The notes: a model not told the origin generated them from the sequence alone. DNA of 64,000 bases from Rhizobium sp. CC-YZS058 (GCF_034720595.1 NZ_JAYESJ010000001.1:64501-128500), one strand, 5' to 3'. Shown: positions 49,656-58,491, counted from the first letter of the stretch. Made by a program: numbers and translations.

Positions 49656-49856
49656 ATGAAAACGAAGAACCCCGTCGCGCGGGTGCGGGACAGGGCTCCT
49701 GAAGTCATCAAAACTCTTGGCGGAGTAGATGCTCAGGAACTTAAAGCCTCACCCTCCGAAAGTCTAGCGGTTCGCCGCATCGCTCAGCGATTTCATCTGT
49801 CGCTCAGCCACGCTCGCACGGTTTGCGAGCTTGCCGGGATCGGGGGTGCCGCATGA
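49656..49856 (+). CDS. Small hypothetical protein, probably DNA-binding
   Basis: The 66-residue protein is basic at its N-terminus and carries a possible helix-turn-helix (RRIAQRFHLSLSHARTVCEL). The start lies 11 bases after the excisionase-like gene behind a GGGGGCGGA stretch. Its stop overlaps the next tiny gene (ATGA). No named family is recognised. A similar C-terminal pattern occurs in the protein at 50247. Confidence 0.65.
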   Translation: MKTKNPVARVRDRAPEVIKTLGGVDAQELKASPSESLAVRRIAQRFHLSLSHARTVCELAGIGGAA

Positions 49857-49951
49857 CCGCTGCCCTCTCCCTACTCTCCCCCATCTCCACTCCGGCCAGG
49901 AAGCCCGCTCTCACTGCGCTCAGAGGCCACCTGCAAAAGGAGGGCTTTTGA
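49853..49951 (+). CDS. 32-residue coupled mini-gene
   Basis: A 32-codon frame starts in the stop of the preceding gene (ATGA) and ends at 49951, where the next gene's ATG begins (TGATG). Its last codons contain AAAAGGAGG, the ribosome site for the next gene. It may serve to couple translation rather than make a working peptide. The product (MTAALSLLSP...) has no recognised features. Confidence 0.45.
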   Translation: MTAALSLLSPISTPARKPALTALRGHLQKEGF

Positions 49952-50250
49952 TGCCCCGTACCATTGACACCCTTACCGCACGCATTCTCCCTGATAGCCG
50001 GATCGTGACCGTCAAAGGCAGAGATGCTTGGGCGCTTCGCAATCTTGTTAGCGCTGGTCCGGTCGGCTGCACGCCCATAGATCAGCCTGGCCCTCGTTGG
50101 GCGCACTATGTCTTTAAGTTGCGTCGATCCGGCCTCATCATCGAAACTATCGAAGAGAAACACGGCGGGCCCTATGCCGGCACCCATGCTCGTTACGTCC
50201 TGCGTACACAGGTCGAAGTTGTCGACGAGAGCGGGAGGGCTGCCGCATGA
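49951..50250 (+). CDS. Small winged-helix protein
   Basis: The 99-residue protein has a winged-helix-like core (AWALRNLVSAGPVGCTPIDQ, then YVFKLRRSGLIIETIEEKHGG) with a basic recognition region. Such small winged-helix proteins are common in rhizobial prophage early regions. The start has AGGAGG nine bases upstream within the preceding mini-gene. Its stop overlaps the next gene (ATGA). Confidence 0.72.
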   Translation: MPRTIDTLTARILPDSRIVTVKGRDAWALRNLVSAGPVGCTPIDQPGPRWAHYVFKLRRSGLIIETIEEKHGGPYAGTHARYVLRTQVEVVDESGRAAA

Positions 50251-50429
50251 CAGTCGACCTCGACCCTCAAACCGTGGCCGCTGCGAAGTGGCTCGCCGCC
50301 CAAGAGGAGCCACCCGCAAGGGTGGTTCCGAGCATCCGCGAGCGCTTTCACCTCACCGCTATCGAGGCCTGCAACGCCTGCGCTCTGGCCCGCCACTATC
50401 GCCAGCATGGGAGGCGCGACAATGCGTGA
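50247..50429 (+). CDS. Small hypothetical early protein
   Basis: The 60-residue product has an N-terminal helix (PQTVAAAKWLAAQEE) and a helix-turn-helix-like segment (SIRERFHLTAIEACNACALA) similar to the one in the 49656-49856 product. It overlaps both neighbours by four to eight bases. It is probably a DNA-binding or regulatory protein of the element; no family name applies. Confidence 0.65.
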   Translation: MTVDLDPQTVAAAKWLAAQEEPPARVVPSIRERFHLTAIEACNACALARHYRQHGRRDNA

Positions 50430-50907
50430 GTTTTCCAAGGTCTCTCCGAAGGTATGGCGGAATAAGCAGTTCCGCGCCTTGCCGACGAACGATGCTCAGC
50501 TCGTCTTTCTGTATTTTCTCACCTGCGACCATCAGAACAGCGCCGGCTCTTATTGTGTGCCTGACGGATACGCTGCCGCGGATCTGAACTGGACCATCAC
50601 CCGGTATGTCGAGGCCCGTAATCTTGTCGTACAGGCCGGCCTTATCGTCTTCGACGAGGACACTGACGAGCTTTTTATCAGCGGCTGGTTCAGCAAAAAC
50701 CCGTCCATGAATCCGAAGCACGCACGCTCGATCGAGGCTGCGATTGCCAAAATTGACAGCGGCGTTGTCCGCGAGGCTGCTGAAGAAGGTTTTCAGCGCT
50801 CTGAGGAACTGAAAGAGGCCCGCGCGTCGAAGTCAGGCGGTGGCAACGTGTTGGAGATGATGGACAGATTAGCCTCGTCTAACTATATGACCAGGGGGCG
50901 CTCATGA
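50422..50907 (+). CDS. Phage replication-type winged-helix protein
   Basis: The 161-residue protein has an N-terminal region typical of phage replication initiators or DnaD-like proteins: KVWRNKQFRALPTNDAQLVFLYFLTCDHQNS, then a winged-helix part (AADLNWTITRYVEARNLVVQAGLI) and a C-terminal helix. GGGAGG lies eight bases upstream. It overlaps the RNase H gene by four bases. A role in origin recognition is inferred from resemblance only. Confidence 0.68.
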   Translation: MREFSKVSPKVWRNKQFRALPTNDAQLVFLYFLTCDHQNSAGSYCVPDGYAAADLNWTITRYVEARNLVVQAGLIVFDEDTDELFISGWFSKNPSMNPKHARSIEAAIAKIDSGVVREAAEEGFQRSEELKEARASKSGGGNVLEMMDRLASSNYMTRGRS

Positions 50908-51548
50908 TACCGTATCGGAAGGGTATGGAAACCGTATCGATATACAAGAGAGAAGAGAGGGAGACTGAGAGGGAGACGAGAGAGGGAAAGAGGTACTCAG
51001 AGAGGAACTCAGACAAAAGAGGATCATCCGCGGAATCGCTTAAATTCAAAAGCCAACCGATCGCTAAGATTGAACGTGGTTTGGCTTTGGAGGAAGAGCC
51101 GACCTTCAGCGTCTATGCGGATGGAGCGTGTGAGCCAAACCCAGGAACCGGAGCATGGGCCTTTGTCGTCTACAGGAACGGCATAGAGCAGTATTCCGAA
51201 GCAGGGGCGGAGCTTCACACCACAAACAACCGCATGGAACTGACGGCGGTCCTGAGGGCTCTGGATTGGATCTCCGTAAACGCGCCCTCCAAAGCCCTCT
51301 TGCACTCGGATTCTCAGTACGTCGTGCGAGGCTGCAATGAATGGCGGCGTCGGTGGATGGCCAAGGGCTGGAAGAAGGGTTCCGCGGATATGCCGAACGC
51401 GGATCTCTGGCGAGAGCTGGACGGAAGGCTTGAAGCGCAGCCGGTCAGCTTGATTTGGGTTCGCGGTCATTCCGGCATCGTCGGCAACGAGCGCGCCGAT
51501 CGTCTCGCTTCAGACGCTATCGCCGCCCTGGAGGCTAGCCGCGCATGA
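50904..51548 (+). CDS. rnhA: Ribonuclease HI with basic/acidic N-terminal extension
   Basis: The 214-residue protein has a complete RNase HI domain (about 66-210) with catalytic Asp73 (YADGACEPN), Glu112 (NRMELTAV), Asp136 (HSDSQYV) and Asp199 (ERADRLAS). It would cut RNA in RNA-DNA hybrids, probably removing primers in phage replication. About 60 residues rich in Glu, Arg, Lys and Ser precede the domain and are encoded by a long purine-rich tract (50947-51026). The ATG overlaps the stop of the replication-type gene. A TTG near the domain start could give a shorter form. Confidence 0.9.
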   Translation: MIPYRKGMETVSIYKREERETERETREGKRYSERNSDKRGSSAESLKFKSQPIAKIERGLALEEEPTFSVYADGACEPNPGTGAWAFVVYRNGIEQYSEAGAELHTTNNRMELTAVLRALDWISVNAPSKALLHSDSQYVVRGCNEWRRRWMAKGWKKGSADMPNADLWRELDGRLEAQPVSLIWVRGHSGIVGNERADRLASDAIAALEASRA

Positions 51549-51877
51549 TTAGACCGCTGCAAGAGCAACCTGTAATCGCTCATCGAGCCACCATCCTGCC
51601 TATTCTGATGCTGCCGGAGGAGGTGATCGGGATGAAGCAAGCCGGCGTCCTATGCGGCAAAGATCCGCGGACCATCCGGGCCTTGTGTCGAAAGCACGGT
51701 ATCGGCCATCAGGCTCTACCGAATGCCCCTTGGGATATATCCGCTCCCGGGCTTGTGTTGGCGCACCATGGCGACCTTGAAGGGTTGGAAGCCTTGCGAG
51801 AAGGCGACAGGGATAACCCGCGTGTTCGCCGCGCCTTGGATCATGTCGCGCGCGTTCTAGCATTTCGTCCCGCCTGA
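51545..51877 (+). CDS. Small helix-turn-helix protein
   Basis: The 110-residue protein has an HTH-like segment (VIGMKQAGVLCGKDPRTIRALCRKHGIG) similar to phage-encoded DNA-binding proteins, followed by a helical C-terminus (NPRVRRALDHVARVLAF). It overlaps the RNase H stop by four bases and ends the early overlapping gene chain. Family name unknown. Confidence 0.65.
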   Translation: MIRPLQEQPVIAHRATILPILMLPEEVIGMKQAGVLCGKDPRTIRALCRKHGIGHQALPNAPWDISAPGLVLAHHGDLEGLEALREGDRDNPRVRRALDHVARVLAFRPA

Positions 51878-51969
51878 ATGCCAACGGATGCTGCACAGTG
51901 CTTAACATGCCGGATTCACAGCGATTCTTAGCCGTGAGATGATCGGGCCTCATTAGTCGAGGAACGATC

Positions 51970-52209
51970 ATGAGCGATGTAATGGAGCAGAAGGCACGCG
52001 AGCTTCGCGTTCCCGTCATGCTACGGGGCGCGAATGTCATGGAGAGCTTTCGCGAGAGCCTGTTCGACGCTGCCAACCGTGCCGGCATCACCCCCAACGA
52101 GTTTGTCATCGAGGCGGCAGCGGAAAAGCTCATGCGCTCCGGCCGCAGGTTCTCAGGCGTGTTCCGTAAAGGCGACCTTTCCCAACTCAACGGAGGGCTC
52201 GGCGCTTGA
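51970..52209 (+). CDS. Small hypothetical protein, possibly ribbon-helix-helix
   Basis: The 79-residue protein has a short beta-prone start (RVPVMLRGANVMESF) and two helices (RESLFDAANRAG, TPNEFVIEAAAEKLM), a layout close to Arc/CopG-type ribbon-helix-helix proteins. AGGAACG precedes the ATG. It overlaps the next gene by four bases (TTGA). It sits at the switch from early to virion-type genes. Confidence 0.6.
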   Translation: MSDVMEQKARELRVPVMLRGANVMESFRESLFDAANRAGITPNEFVIEAAAEKLMRSGRRFSGVFRKGDLSQLNGGLGA

Positions 52210-52649
52210 GCGACGCACAGACCGGCCCGCGCCTCCACCTGACGACAAACTGGAGCATCGACGAAATCTACATCTACGGCCCGCTGATCACAGCGGCGCT
52301 GCGGAAGCTCATCGGCATGTATCCCGAAGGAGCCACGCTCAAGAGCATTGCGGATGAGATTTTCTCTGGCGCTCTGCAGCTCTGGCTGATGCTGGACGGC
52401 GACGACTTCAAGGGCATCGTGCTCACCGAGATGAAGACCGTAGAGGCCACGGGGCACAAGTCGGTCATGGTTACGGGTCTTGCCGGTGAAGACGGCATCG
52501 AGCTCGCCCCGCACATCGCAACTATCGAAGCCTGGGCTGCTGAAGAGGGAGCTAACTGCGTCCTTCCAATCGGGCGGGTTGGCTGGAAAAAGCCGCTTGC
52601 TCCTCTTGGGTATCGGATCGATCGGGTCGTTTATCGGAAGGATCTCTAA
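52206..52649 (+). CDS. Phage gp13-like acetyltransferase-fold protein
   Basis: The 147-residue protein resembles the T7 gp13-like phage proteins that share the GNAT fold: GALQLWLMLDGDDFKGIVLTE, HIATIEAWAAEEG and a C-terminal GYRIDRVVYRKDL. In podoviruses such genes lie beside tail and internal virion genes. The start is TTG 52206, overlapping the previous stop; no ATG fits. Whether it transfers acetyl groups is unknown. Confidence 0.6.
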   Translation: MSDAQTGPRLHLTTNWSIDEIYIYGPLITAALRKLIGMYPEGATLKSIADEIFSGALQLWLMLDGDDFKGIVLTEMKTVEATGHKSVMVTGLAGEDGIELAPHIATIEAWAAEEGANCVLPIGRVGWKKPLAPLGYRIDRVVYRKDL

Positions 52650-53834
52650 ATGGGCGGTCAAACCTCAACGCAGCAGACAGAGTCCAAGCCGCCAGCATGG
52701 TCCAAGCCGCTTTTCGAGCAGTCCGCTATGGAGGCTCAGAAGCTTTACAATGCCGGCAAGGGCGCAAACCCGTACCTTGGCGACACCACGGCCGGTCTTG
52801 GCGGCACGACCATCGGAGGCATTCGTGACATCCAAGCTGCAAACAATTACCTGCCAGACAAAACCATGTCTGCGTCGAACCTCCGCGGGATGGCGAAGGG
52901 CAAGTACCTCAACGACTCCTTCTCGCAGGACAATCTGGCCGGTATGGCTTCCGGTAACATGCTGGATAGTTCGTTCGCACAGAAGAACCTGTCCGACGTG
53001 GCGTCGGGCAAGTACCTGGCGAGCGGCAACCCGTACTTCAAGGACGCCCTGCAGGCTCAACTGAACGACACCGCTGATCAGGTGCAGTCGTCCTTCGCCG
53101 GAAGTGGGCGGTATGGCTCAGGAGCCAATACAGGTGTTCTGACCAGCCAACTCGGCAACATCCGTGCAAGCGCGATGTCCGACCAGTACAATCGCGATAT
53201 GCAGAACATGCTGACCGCGAATGGTCAGATCGATGCGGCACGTGCTGGACTGCGCGGAGACATGCTGAGTGCCAACAGTCAGATCGACTCGACGCGGGCG
53301 GGTCTGATGAACAACATGCTCGCGGCTAACGGTCAGATTGACGCCGCCAATTCCAACCTGTTCCAGAACAGGATTCTCGGTGGTCAAGCGCAGATCGACG
53401 CAGGCAAGCTTCAGGACGCTGCCCGGCAAGCTGAGCTCGACGCGGCGCAGAACCGCTTTATCGCCAAGGACAACGAGGGCTGGAACCGCCTTGGGCTGCT
53501 TCAGTCAGCAGCGGCTGGTTCGGCCGGCAACTACGGCCTCAATACGACGACGCAACGGACGAGCGGAAACTTTTTGCAGGACGTCGGCGCAGTTGGTTCG
53601 GGTATCGGCGGGATGAAGCGTTCCGACTACCGCCTGAAAGAGAACATCAGCCCCGTGGGCTCCAAGAATGGCCTGCCGATCTACGAATGGAACTACATCG
53701 GAGACGGCCTGCGATACCGCGGCGTGATGGCGCAAGATGTGCTTGCGGTCATGCCCGAAGCAGTCGGGGTTTACGAAGACGGCTTTCTAGGCGTCTTTTA
53801 CGACCGCATCGGTATCGAAATGGAGCTCGCCTAG
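52650..53834 (+). CDS. Repeat-rich virion protein with S74-like C-terminus
   Basis: The 394-residue protein has two sets of three 18-residue repeats: residues about 73-126 (units like NLRGMAKGKYLNDS) and about 187-240 (units like MLTANGQIDAARAGLRGD). These suggest a helical fibre or rod. The C-terminus (SDYRLKENI at about 327 and RYRGVMAQDV at about 352) matches the intramolecular chaperone (peptidase S74) found at the end of phage tail fibres and tailspikes. The start abuts the preceding stop. It is probably a structural protein of the virion. Confidence 0.72.
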   Translation: MGGQTSTQQTESKPPAWSKPLFEQSAMEAQKLYNAGKGANPYLGDTTAGLGGTTIGGIRDIQAANNYLPDKTMSASNLRGMAKGKYLNDSFSQDNLAGMASGNMLDSSFAQKNLSDVASGKYLASGNPYFKDALQAQLNDTADQVQSSFAGSGRYGSGANTGVLTSQLGNIRASAMSDQYNRDMQNMLTANGQIDAARAGLRGDMLSANSQIDSTRAGLMNNMLAANGQIDAANSNLFQNRILGGQAQIDAGKLQDAARQAELDAAQNRFIAKDNEGWNRLGLLQSAAAGSAGNYGLNTTTQRTSGNFLQDVGAVGSGIGGMKRSDYRLKENISPVGSKNGLPIYEWNYIGDGLRYRGVMAQDVLAVMPEAVGVYEDGFLGVFYDRIGIEMELA

Positions 53835-54100
53835 TGGACCCGCTCGACGCCCTCAATTTCATCGTGACACCAGCCGACGTGCATGAGGCTTTGACACCTC
53901 TCGCCCTGTCTCTCCGTGATCCTGTCACGCATGAGGTGGATGAGGAGCGCGGGCGACAGATTTTCCAAGATGTGGTCTCGAACGCGATGCACTCGATCGA
54001 GAAGCATGTCGCGATGCACGGCGGCTCCGAAGCTCATTACCGCCTCGCGCTCGAAACCTTCGTCACATCACTGCAGGCCGGCCTTCAGGGCTATCAATAG
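53834..54100 (+). CDS. Small hypothetical virion-associated protein
   Basis: The 88-residue protein starts with GTG 53834, sharing the G of the preceding stop (TAG). It is acidic and helical (DEERGRQIFQDVVSNAMHSIEKH, YRLALETFVTSLQAGLQGYQ). The frame reads back to 53687 inside the fibre gene, which is not credible. Tight packing between two virion-type genes suggests a structural or assembly role. No family is recognised. Confidence 0.65.
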   Translation: MDPLDALNFIVTPADVHEALTPLALSLRDPVTHEVDEERGRQIFQDVVSNAMHSIEKHVAMHGGSEAHYRLALETFVTSLQAGLQGYQ

Positions 54101-54112
54101 AAAGGGCACGTC

Positions 54113-55564
54113 ATGGCCTTCAACATGCTCCAGTTCCTCGGCCTTGCTCCTCAGGTGGTTGACGGAAACATGCTCACGCAGACGGGTGGCATTCCTGTCC
54201 CCACGCCTAAGCCACAGAACATGCTGCTCGGTGGCCAGGTGGGGCCGACCCAGGCTCATACAGCGGGAATGCCTATCATCGGTTCTGACGGAGCCGGTCG
54301 GGCATCCTCTCCAGGCGCAGTTGAGCCGAAGAAATCAATCTTCCAGGCCTTCAACGACTTTTCGAACAGCGACCGTGGTCAGTACCTCAACGACATGTTC
54401 GCAGGTTGGGCGATGGGCTCTAGTCCAAGCGAAAGTTTGGCCATGGGTGCGAAGTTGGCCGGGGCTAACCAGCGCGAACGCAGGCAGACCAACGAAACCG
54501 TCAGTTGGCTGCAGAAGCGTGGCATGGATGCCGAAGGCGCAAAGATGATGGCCAGCAATCCGAAGGCGCTTGGCGACTATCTCCAGCAGATGAACAACCC
54601 GAACGCAGCGCTTGAGAATGAATACAAGCGCGCGCAAATCGATGCGCTCAGGGCCAAACCGCAAGTGCAGTGGCAGAAACTGGATGATGACACCCTGTTC
54701 AACCCCTCGACCGGCGACACACGTGACCTTGCGGCAACCGGCCCGAATGGTGCTCGACCGTTCCGATATGGCGGTAACTCCGTAGAGGCGCAGTCGCTTA
54801 ACGGCTTGATGGAAAGCGGACGGCTTACTCCTGAGCAGGCACAGCAGCTTGGCGCAGGAAAGACCATCACGGGCACAAATGGGGAGATCATCTTCATGAC
54901 CCCCAACGGCGTCTTCAGCCAGCCGTCGCAAGGTCAGGCGAGCGGATCTCCGGTCCCGATGAGCGGCACGACAACGCCCGCGCCAGCCACTCCCCCTGCG
55001 GCTCCGGGCGGCATCGCTCCAGCGCTTGGCCGGAACGCCGGCCTCATTCCGCTCACTGCTCCGAAGAACACCGCGGGGCAGTTGCCTGCGGAAATGGGAG
55101 CTCGGATCGGCTTGGGGGATGCCTTCCTCAAGGAGCTTCCGAACCTTCGCGAGCAAATTACACGCGGCGATGCTTCGGGCCCGATAGACGGCCTTATGCT
55201 GAAGATGGGCGTCGGAAAGCCCGCGGATATCTGGCGCAATATCGAGACCGGCCGGGATGCACTTGTGCGCAACCTGACTGGCGCGGGCATGTCGCAATCG
55301 GAAGCCGAAAATCAGGCGGCGCGCTACCAGATTGAGCCGACCGACAGAGCCGAAACCATGCTCTCGAAACTCAACAATCTTGAACGCGACCTAAGGGCGA
55401 CCCGTGAAGGCGCGATTGGCGCTCGCACAAGCGGCCTTGGTGCCGCTCCTGCATCGAGCAGCGACCCGCTCGCAGCGGCCAAGGCTGCCATTGCAAGGGG
55501 AGCACCGCGCGATGCAGTCATCCAGCGACTTCGCCAAAACGGCATCAACCCGGAGGGTCTGTGA
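54113..55564 (+). CDS. Putative internal virion/ejection protein 1
   Basis: The 483-residue protein is largely helical and rich in Ala, Gly, Asn and Gln, with a central Pro/Ala/Thr linker (about 280-300, GTTTPAPATPPAAPGG). AAAGG precedes the ATG. Its stop overlaps the start of the 972-residue protein gene. The pairing of a mid-size helical protein with a very large one is the pattern of podovirus ejection proteins that pass through the envelope before the DNA. I found no direct motif proof; the assignment rests on order and composition. Confidence 0.55.
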   Translation: MAFNMLQFLGLAPQVVDGNMLTQTGGIPVPTPKPQNMLLGGQVGPTQAHTAGMPIIGSDGAGRASSPGAVEPKKSIFQAFNDFSNSDRGQYLNDMFAGWAMGSSPSESLAMGAKLAGANQRERRQTNETVSWLQKRGMDAEGAKMMASNPKALGDYLQQMNNPNAALENEYKRAQIDALRAKPQVQWQKLDDDTLFNPSTGDTRDLAATGPNGARPFRYGGNSVEAQSLNGLMESGRLTPEQAQQLGAGKTITGTNGEIIFMTPNGVFSQPSQGQASGSPVPMSGTTTPAPATPPAAPGGIAPALGRNAGLIPLTAPKNTAGQLPAEMGARIGLGDAFLKELPNLREQITRGDASGPIDGLMLKMGVGKPADIWRNIETGRDALVRNLTGAGMSQSEAENQAARYQIEPTDRAETMLSKLNNLERDLRATREGAIGARTSGLGAAPASSSDPLAAAKAAIARGAPRDAVIQRLRQNGINPEGL

Positions 55565-58482
55565 TGGCCGATATCACATTCAACGACCTCATTCCGCAAG
55601 ACAAGCGCCAGACCGCTAGCCCTCAGGACTTGAGCTTCGACGACCTCATTCCCCAGGGTGACGGAGTTGCGCTCAATGCAGGGGCCGGCCTCAATAGCGC
55701 GCTCTACACGACCCTTGGGGCTCCAGTGGATCTTGCCCGAGGAGCAATCAACATGGGGATCAGGGGTACGAATTACGCCTTGGGCAGTGACCTTGCTCAA
55801 GTGCCCTCAGACTCGTTCGGCGGCTCGGAAAGCATCTCCAGCATGTTCGGGGCCATCGGTGTTCCAGAGCCGAAGGACGTTCGGGCAGAGACGACGGGCG
55901 AGCGGATCGCTCGCGGCGCTGGCGAGGGGGTTGGCTACGCGGTCGCTCCTGAAGCAGCGATCGGTGGGCTTATGCGAACCGGCACACTCACAGGCCAGCT
56001 TGGCGAGGCTGCGGCTCGGATGTTTGGTTCCGGCTCTAGCGCCGGTAGTACGGTGGCGAATGCTGTCTCAGGCGGCGCTGCAGGCGCTGGAGCGACCGGG
56101 GCCATGGAAGCCGCCCCAGATCAATGGAAGCCGCTGGCCGGCCTTGCTGGAGGCATGGGAGGCGGTTTTGCAGGGGCTTTGGCTTCCACCTCACCGCAAA
56201 TCGCAAAAGCAGCGGGTCGGAGCGTTGCCGATTTTGCCGCCCCCTTTACGGCAGGCGGCAGGGAACGGCTTGCGGCTGATCAACTAGCGAATGCTGCTAC
56301 CGATCCGGCTGCAGTTCGGGCAGCGATTGCCGATATCCCGCCGGAGTTGGTGCCAGGCTCTCAGCCGACCACGTTCCAGCTTACGGGAGATATGGGGTTG
56401 GGCGGACTGGAGCGGGCCGCACAGACTCGTAAGCCTGAAGCCTTCAACCAGCGTCGTGCCGATCAGAACAGCGCACGCTTGGCATCCCTCGAAAGCCTTC
56501 AACCATTCGGAGCCCCTGAAAAAGTCGCTGAAGCCGCAAGGGGGTACGTCCGTTCTATCGAGGATATGACGCAACAAGCCTATGATTTAGGCCTACAGCG
56601 GGCACGAGACAGCGCCGATGCAGTTGGCCAAGGTGTCGCTCCGGAAATCGCAGGCGAGCGCCTGCGAGCTGCTCTGGAAGAAGGGAGGGCATCTGCCAAG
56701 GCTCTTGAGCGGAACCTATGGTCAACGGTCGATCCTGATGGCAGCCTGGCGCTCGGAACCGGCAAGACACGGCAACAGGTGGCGACCACACTGAGCACCT
56801 TCCCGAAGTCTGCGAAGCCACCGCAGGGGGAAGAGGCTGCGATCTACAGCGCCGTGAACAGTTACGGCGACGTGATGCCGTTCTCCGAGGTGACTGCACT
56901 TCAGAGCCGCGTGAAGACGGAGCTCAGGGCCGAGCGCCTTGCCAATGGCGAGAGCCCCGCTTATCGTCGGCTCTCGCAACTGAACGGGGCGTTGCAGGCT
57001 GACATTGAGCAGGCGGTTGCCGGCAAGATGCAGCAGCAAGCCCAGGCGGTTGCCCGCGGCGAATTGAGTTTCGAAGAGACTCTTGCCGCGAGTTTTCAGC
57101 GAGAACTGGAAAACTGGAAAAGTGGACGACAAACGGTCGCAAGGGATTCGAGCGGTGGCGCGGGTGCTGGACGGTATGGACCCGGGCGAACATCTGCCGT
57201 TCCTGGCATATCTGGAGCAGCGGGCAAAGCTGACCGGGGATTTGGACCAGCTCAGGGCTATCAAGGACTATCGAGCGGACAGAGCCTCCTCCCGAACTTC
57301 GACAGAGCCGCCGCAGAGCGCCTAGCAGCAGCGCAGGCCGCAACGCGAAGCCGTGCAGATGTCTTCGACAACAAGACGCTCGCTCCGATCAGCAAGCGCC
57401 CCTCTACGGTGGCGCCCTATGACATGCCGGCAGCTTCCATCCCGGCCCGCATCTTCTCGGCACGTCCGGACAGCGTCGAAGCTATCGCTGCCTTAAGGCA
57501 GGCGGTCGGGGATCGGACGGCGCTTCGGCAGATCGAGGACTATGCGGTCGATCGCCTGCGCAAGACGGCGCTCAATCCTGACGGCACATTCGATCCAGCC
57601 AAGCTGGAAAGCTGGAGGCGCAGTCACTCCGACGCCCTCAAGGCTCTGCCCGAACTTGATGCCCGTTTGCAGAATGCCTCCGTCGCATCGCGTACCCTTG
57701 CTGAAGTTTCGAAGGAGCGCCGCTTTGCCACAGACGAGGCCAGGCAGAGCCGTTTGGGTGCTTTGTTAGAGCTGAGCGACCCCTCAGACGTGACGCGCGT
57801 CGTGGGCTCGATATTCCAGCGCCAGGACCGCATGCAGCAAATGGCAAAGCTCGCCTCTGTCGCCGGCAAAGACCCGGAGGCGAAGCAGGGGCTGCGCAAG
57901 GCAATCGTCGATCATATCGCCGGCCGTCTCGTCTCGAACACGGAAGTAGGCACGAGCGGGCAAGGAGCCATCAAGTCAAACCAGTTCCAAACCTTCATCC
58001 GTGACAATGCCAACGCGCTCCGCGTAGCCGGTTTCTCCGCCGATGAGGTGAAGAACATGACCGCGGTTGCCGAAGACCTGCAGCGGGCAAACCGCTCCCT
58101 GACGGCAGTTCGTTTTCCCGGCCAATCGAACACCGCTCAGGATGTCTACAAGATCCAGGCGGGTGACGCTCCTGCGACCATGCTCGGCCGCATCGCCATG
58201 GGTGCAGCTGCCACAGGAGGCTTTGCAGCGAATGGAGCAACGGGAGGATTCTTAGGGATCGTCGGGGCAAAGGCGGCATCAGCCATGCGGGAATATGGGC
58301 TGGAAACGGTGAACGATATTGTTGCGGACGCTCTACTCAATCCAGCACGAGCCCGCATCCTCCTGCAGAAAGCCACGCCTGCCAATCAAGGCGCAATCTC
58401 GGAAATCATGGCCCGGAACTACCGAAACGCTGTGGTGGCCGGTGCAGCCGTGACAACCACTGACCAATCGTCCGAAAAGTAG
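55564..58482 (+). CDS. Putative internal virion/ejection protein 2, 972 residues
   Basis: The N-terminus has two copies of a short motif (ITFNDLIPQ and LSFDDLIPQ) seen at the starts of large phage internal proteins. Glycine/alanine-rich hydrophobic stretches (about 125-215 and 875-915) could insert in membranes. A Gly/Ser-rich linker near residues 535-575 splits two mostly helical halves. The length, order and composition fit a podovirus ejection or core protein; no lytic transglycosylase motif was recognised. ATG 55564 overlaps the preceding stop (TGATG). Confidence 0.62.
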   Translation: MADITFNDLIPQDKRQTASPQDLSFDDLIPQGDGVALNAGAGLNSALYTTLGAPVDLARGAINMGIRGTNYALGSDLAQVPSDSFGGSESISSMFGAIGVPEPKDVRAETTGERIARGAGEGVGYAVAPEAAIGGLMRTGTLTGQLGEAAARMFGSGSSAGSTVANAVSGGAAGAGATGAMEAAPDQWKPLAGLAGGMGGGFAGALASTSPQIAKAAGRSVADFAAPFTAGGRERLAADQLANAATDPAAVRAAIADIPPELVPGSQPTTFQLTGDMGLGGLERAAQTRKPEAFNQRRADQNSARLASLESLQPFGAPEKVAEAARGYVRSIEDMTQQAYDLGLQRARDSADAVGQGVAPEIAGERLRAALEEGRASAKALERNLWSTVDPDGSLALGTGKTRQQVATTLSTFPKSAKPPQGEEAAIYSAVNSYGDVMPFSEVTALQSRVKTELRAERLANGESPAYRRLSQLNGALQADIEQAVAGKMQQQAQAVARGELSFEETLAASFQRELENWKSGRQTVARDSSGGAGAGRYGPGRTSAVPGISGAAGKADRGFGPAQGYQGLSSGQSLLPNFDRAAAERLAAAQAATRSRADVFDNKTLAPISKRPSTVAPYDMPAASIPARIFSARPDSVEAIAALRQAVGDRTALRQIEDYAVDRLRKTALNPDGTFDPAKLESWRRSHSDALKALPELDARLQNASVASRTLAEVSKERRFATDEARQSRLGALLELSDPSDVTRVVGSIFQRQDRMQQMAKLASVAGKDPEAKQGLRKAIVDHIAGRLVSNTEVGTSGQGAIKSNQFQTFIRDNANALRVAGFSADEVKNMTAVAEDLQRANRSLTAVRFPGQSNTAQDVYKIQAGDAPATMLGRIAMGAAATGGFAANGATGGFLGIVGAKAASAMREYGLETVNDIVADALLNPARARILLQKATPANQGAISEIMARNYRNAVVAGAAVTTTDQSSEK

Positions 58483-58491
58483 GAGGCGCCT

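Noticed and set aside
57083..57325. An 80-codon alternative frame within the 972-residue phage protein gene, which looked globular and raised the idea of a frameshift pair
   Set aside because: The main frame is uninterrupted through this point, its Gly/Ser-rich text reads as a normal linker, and it runs on into a protein-like helical segment right after. No start signal supports the alternative frame.
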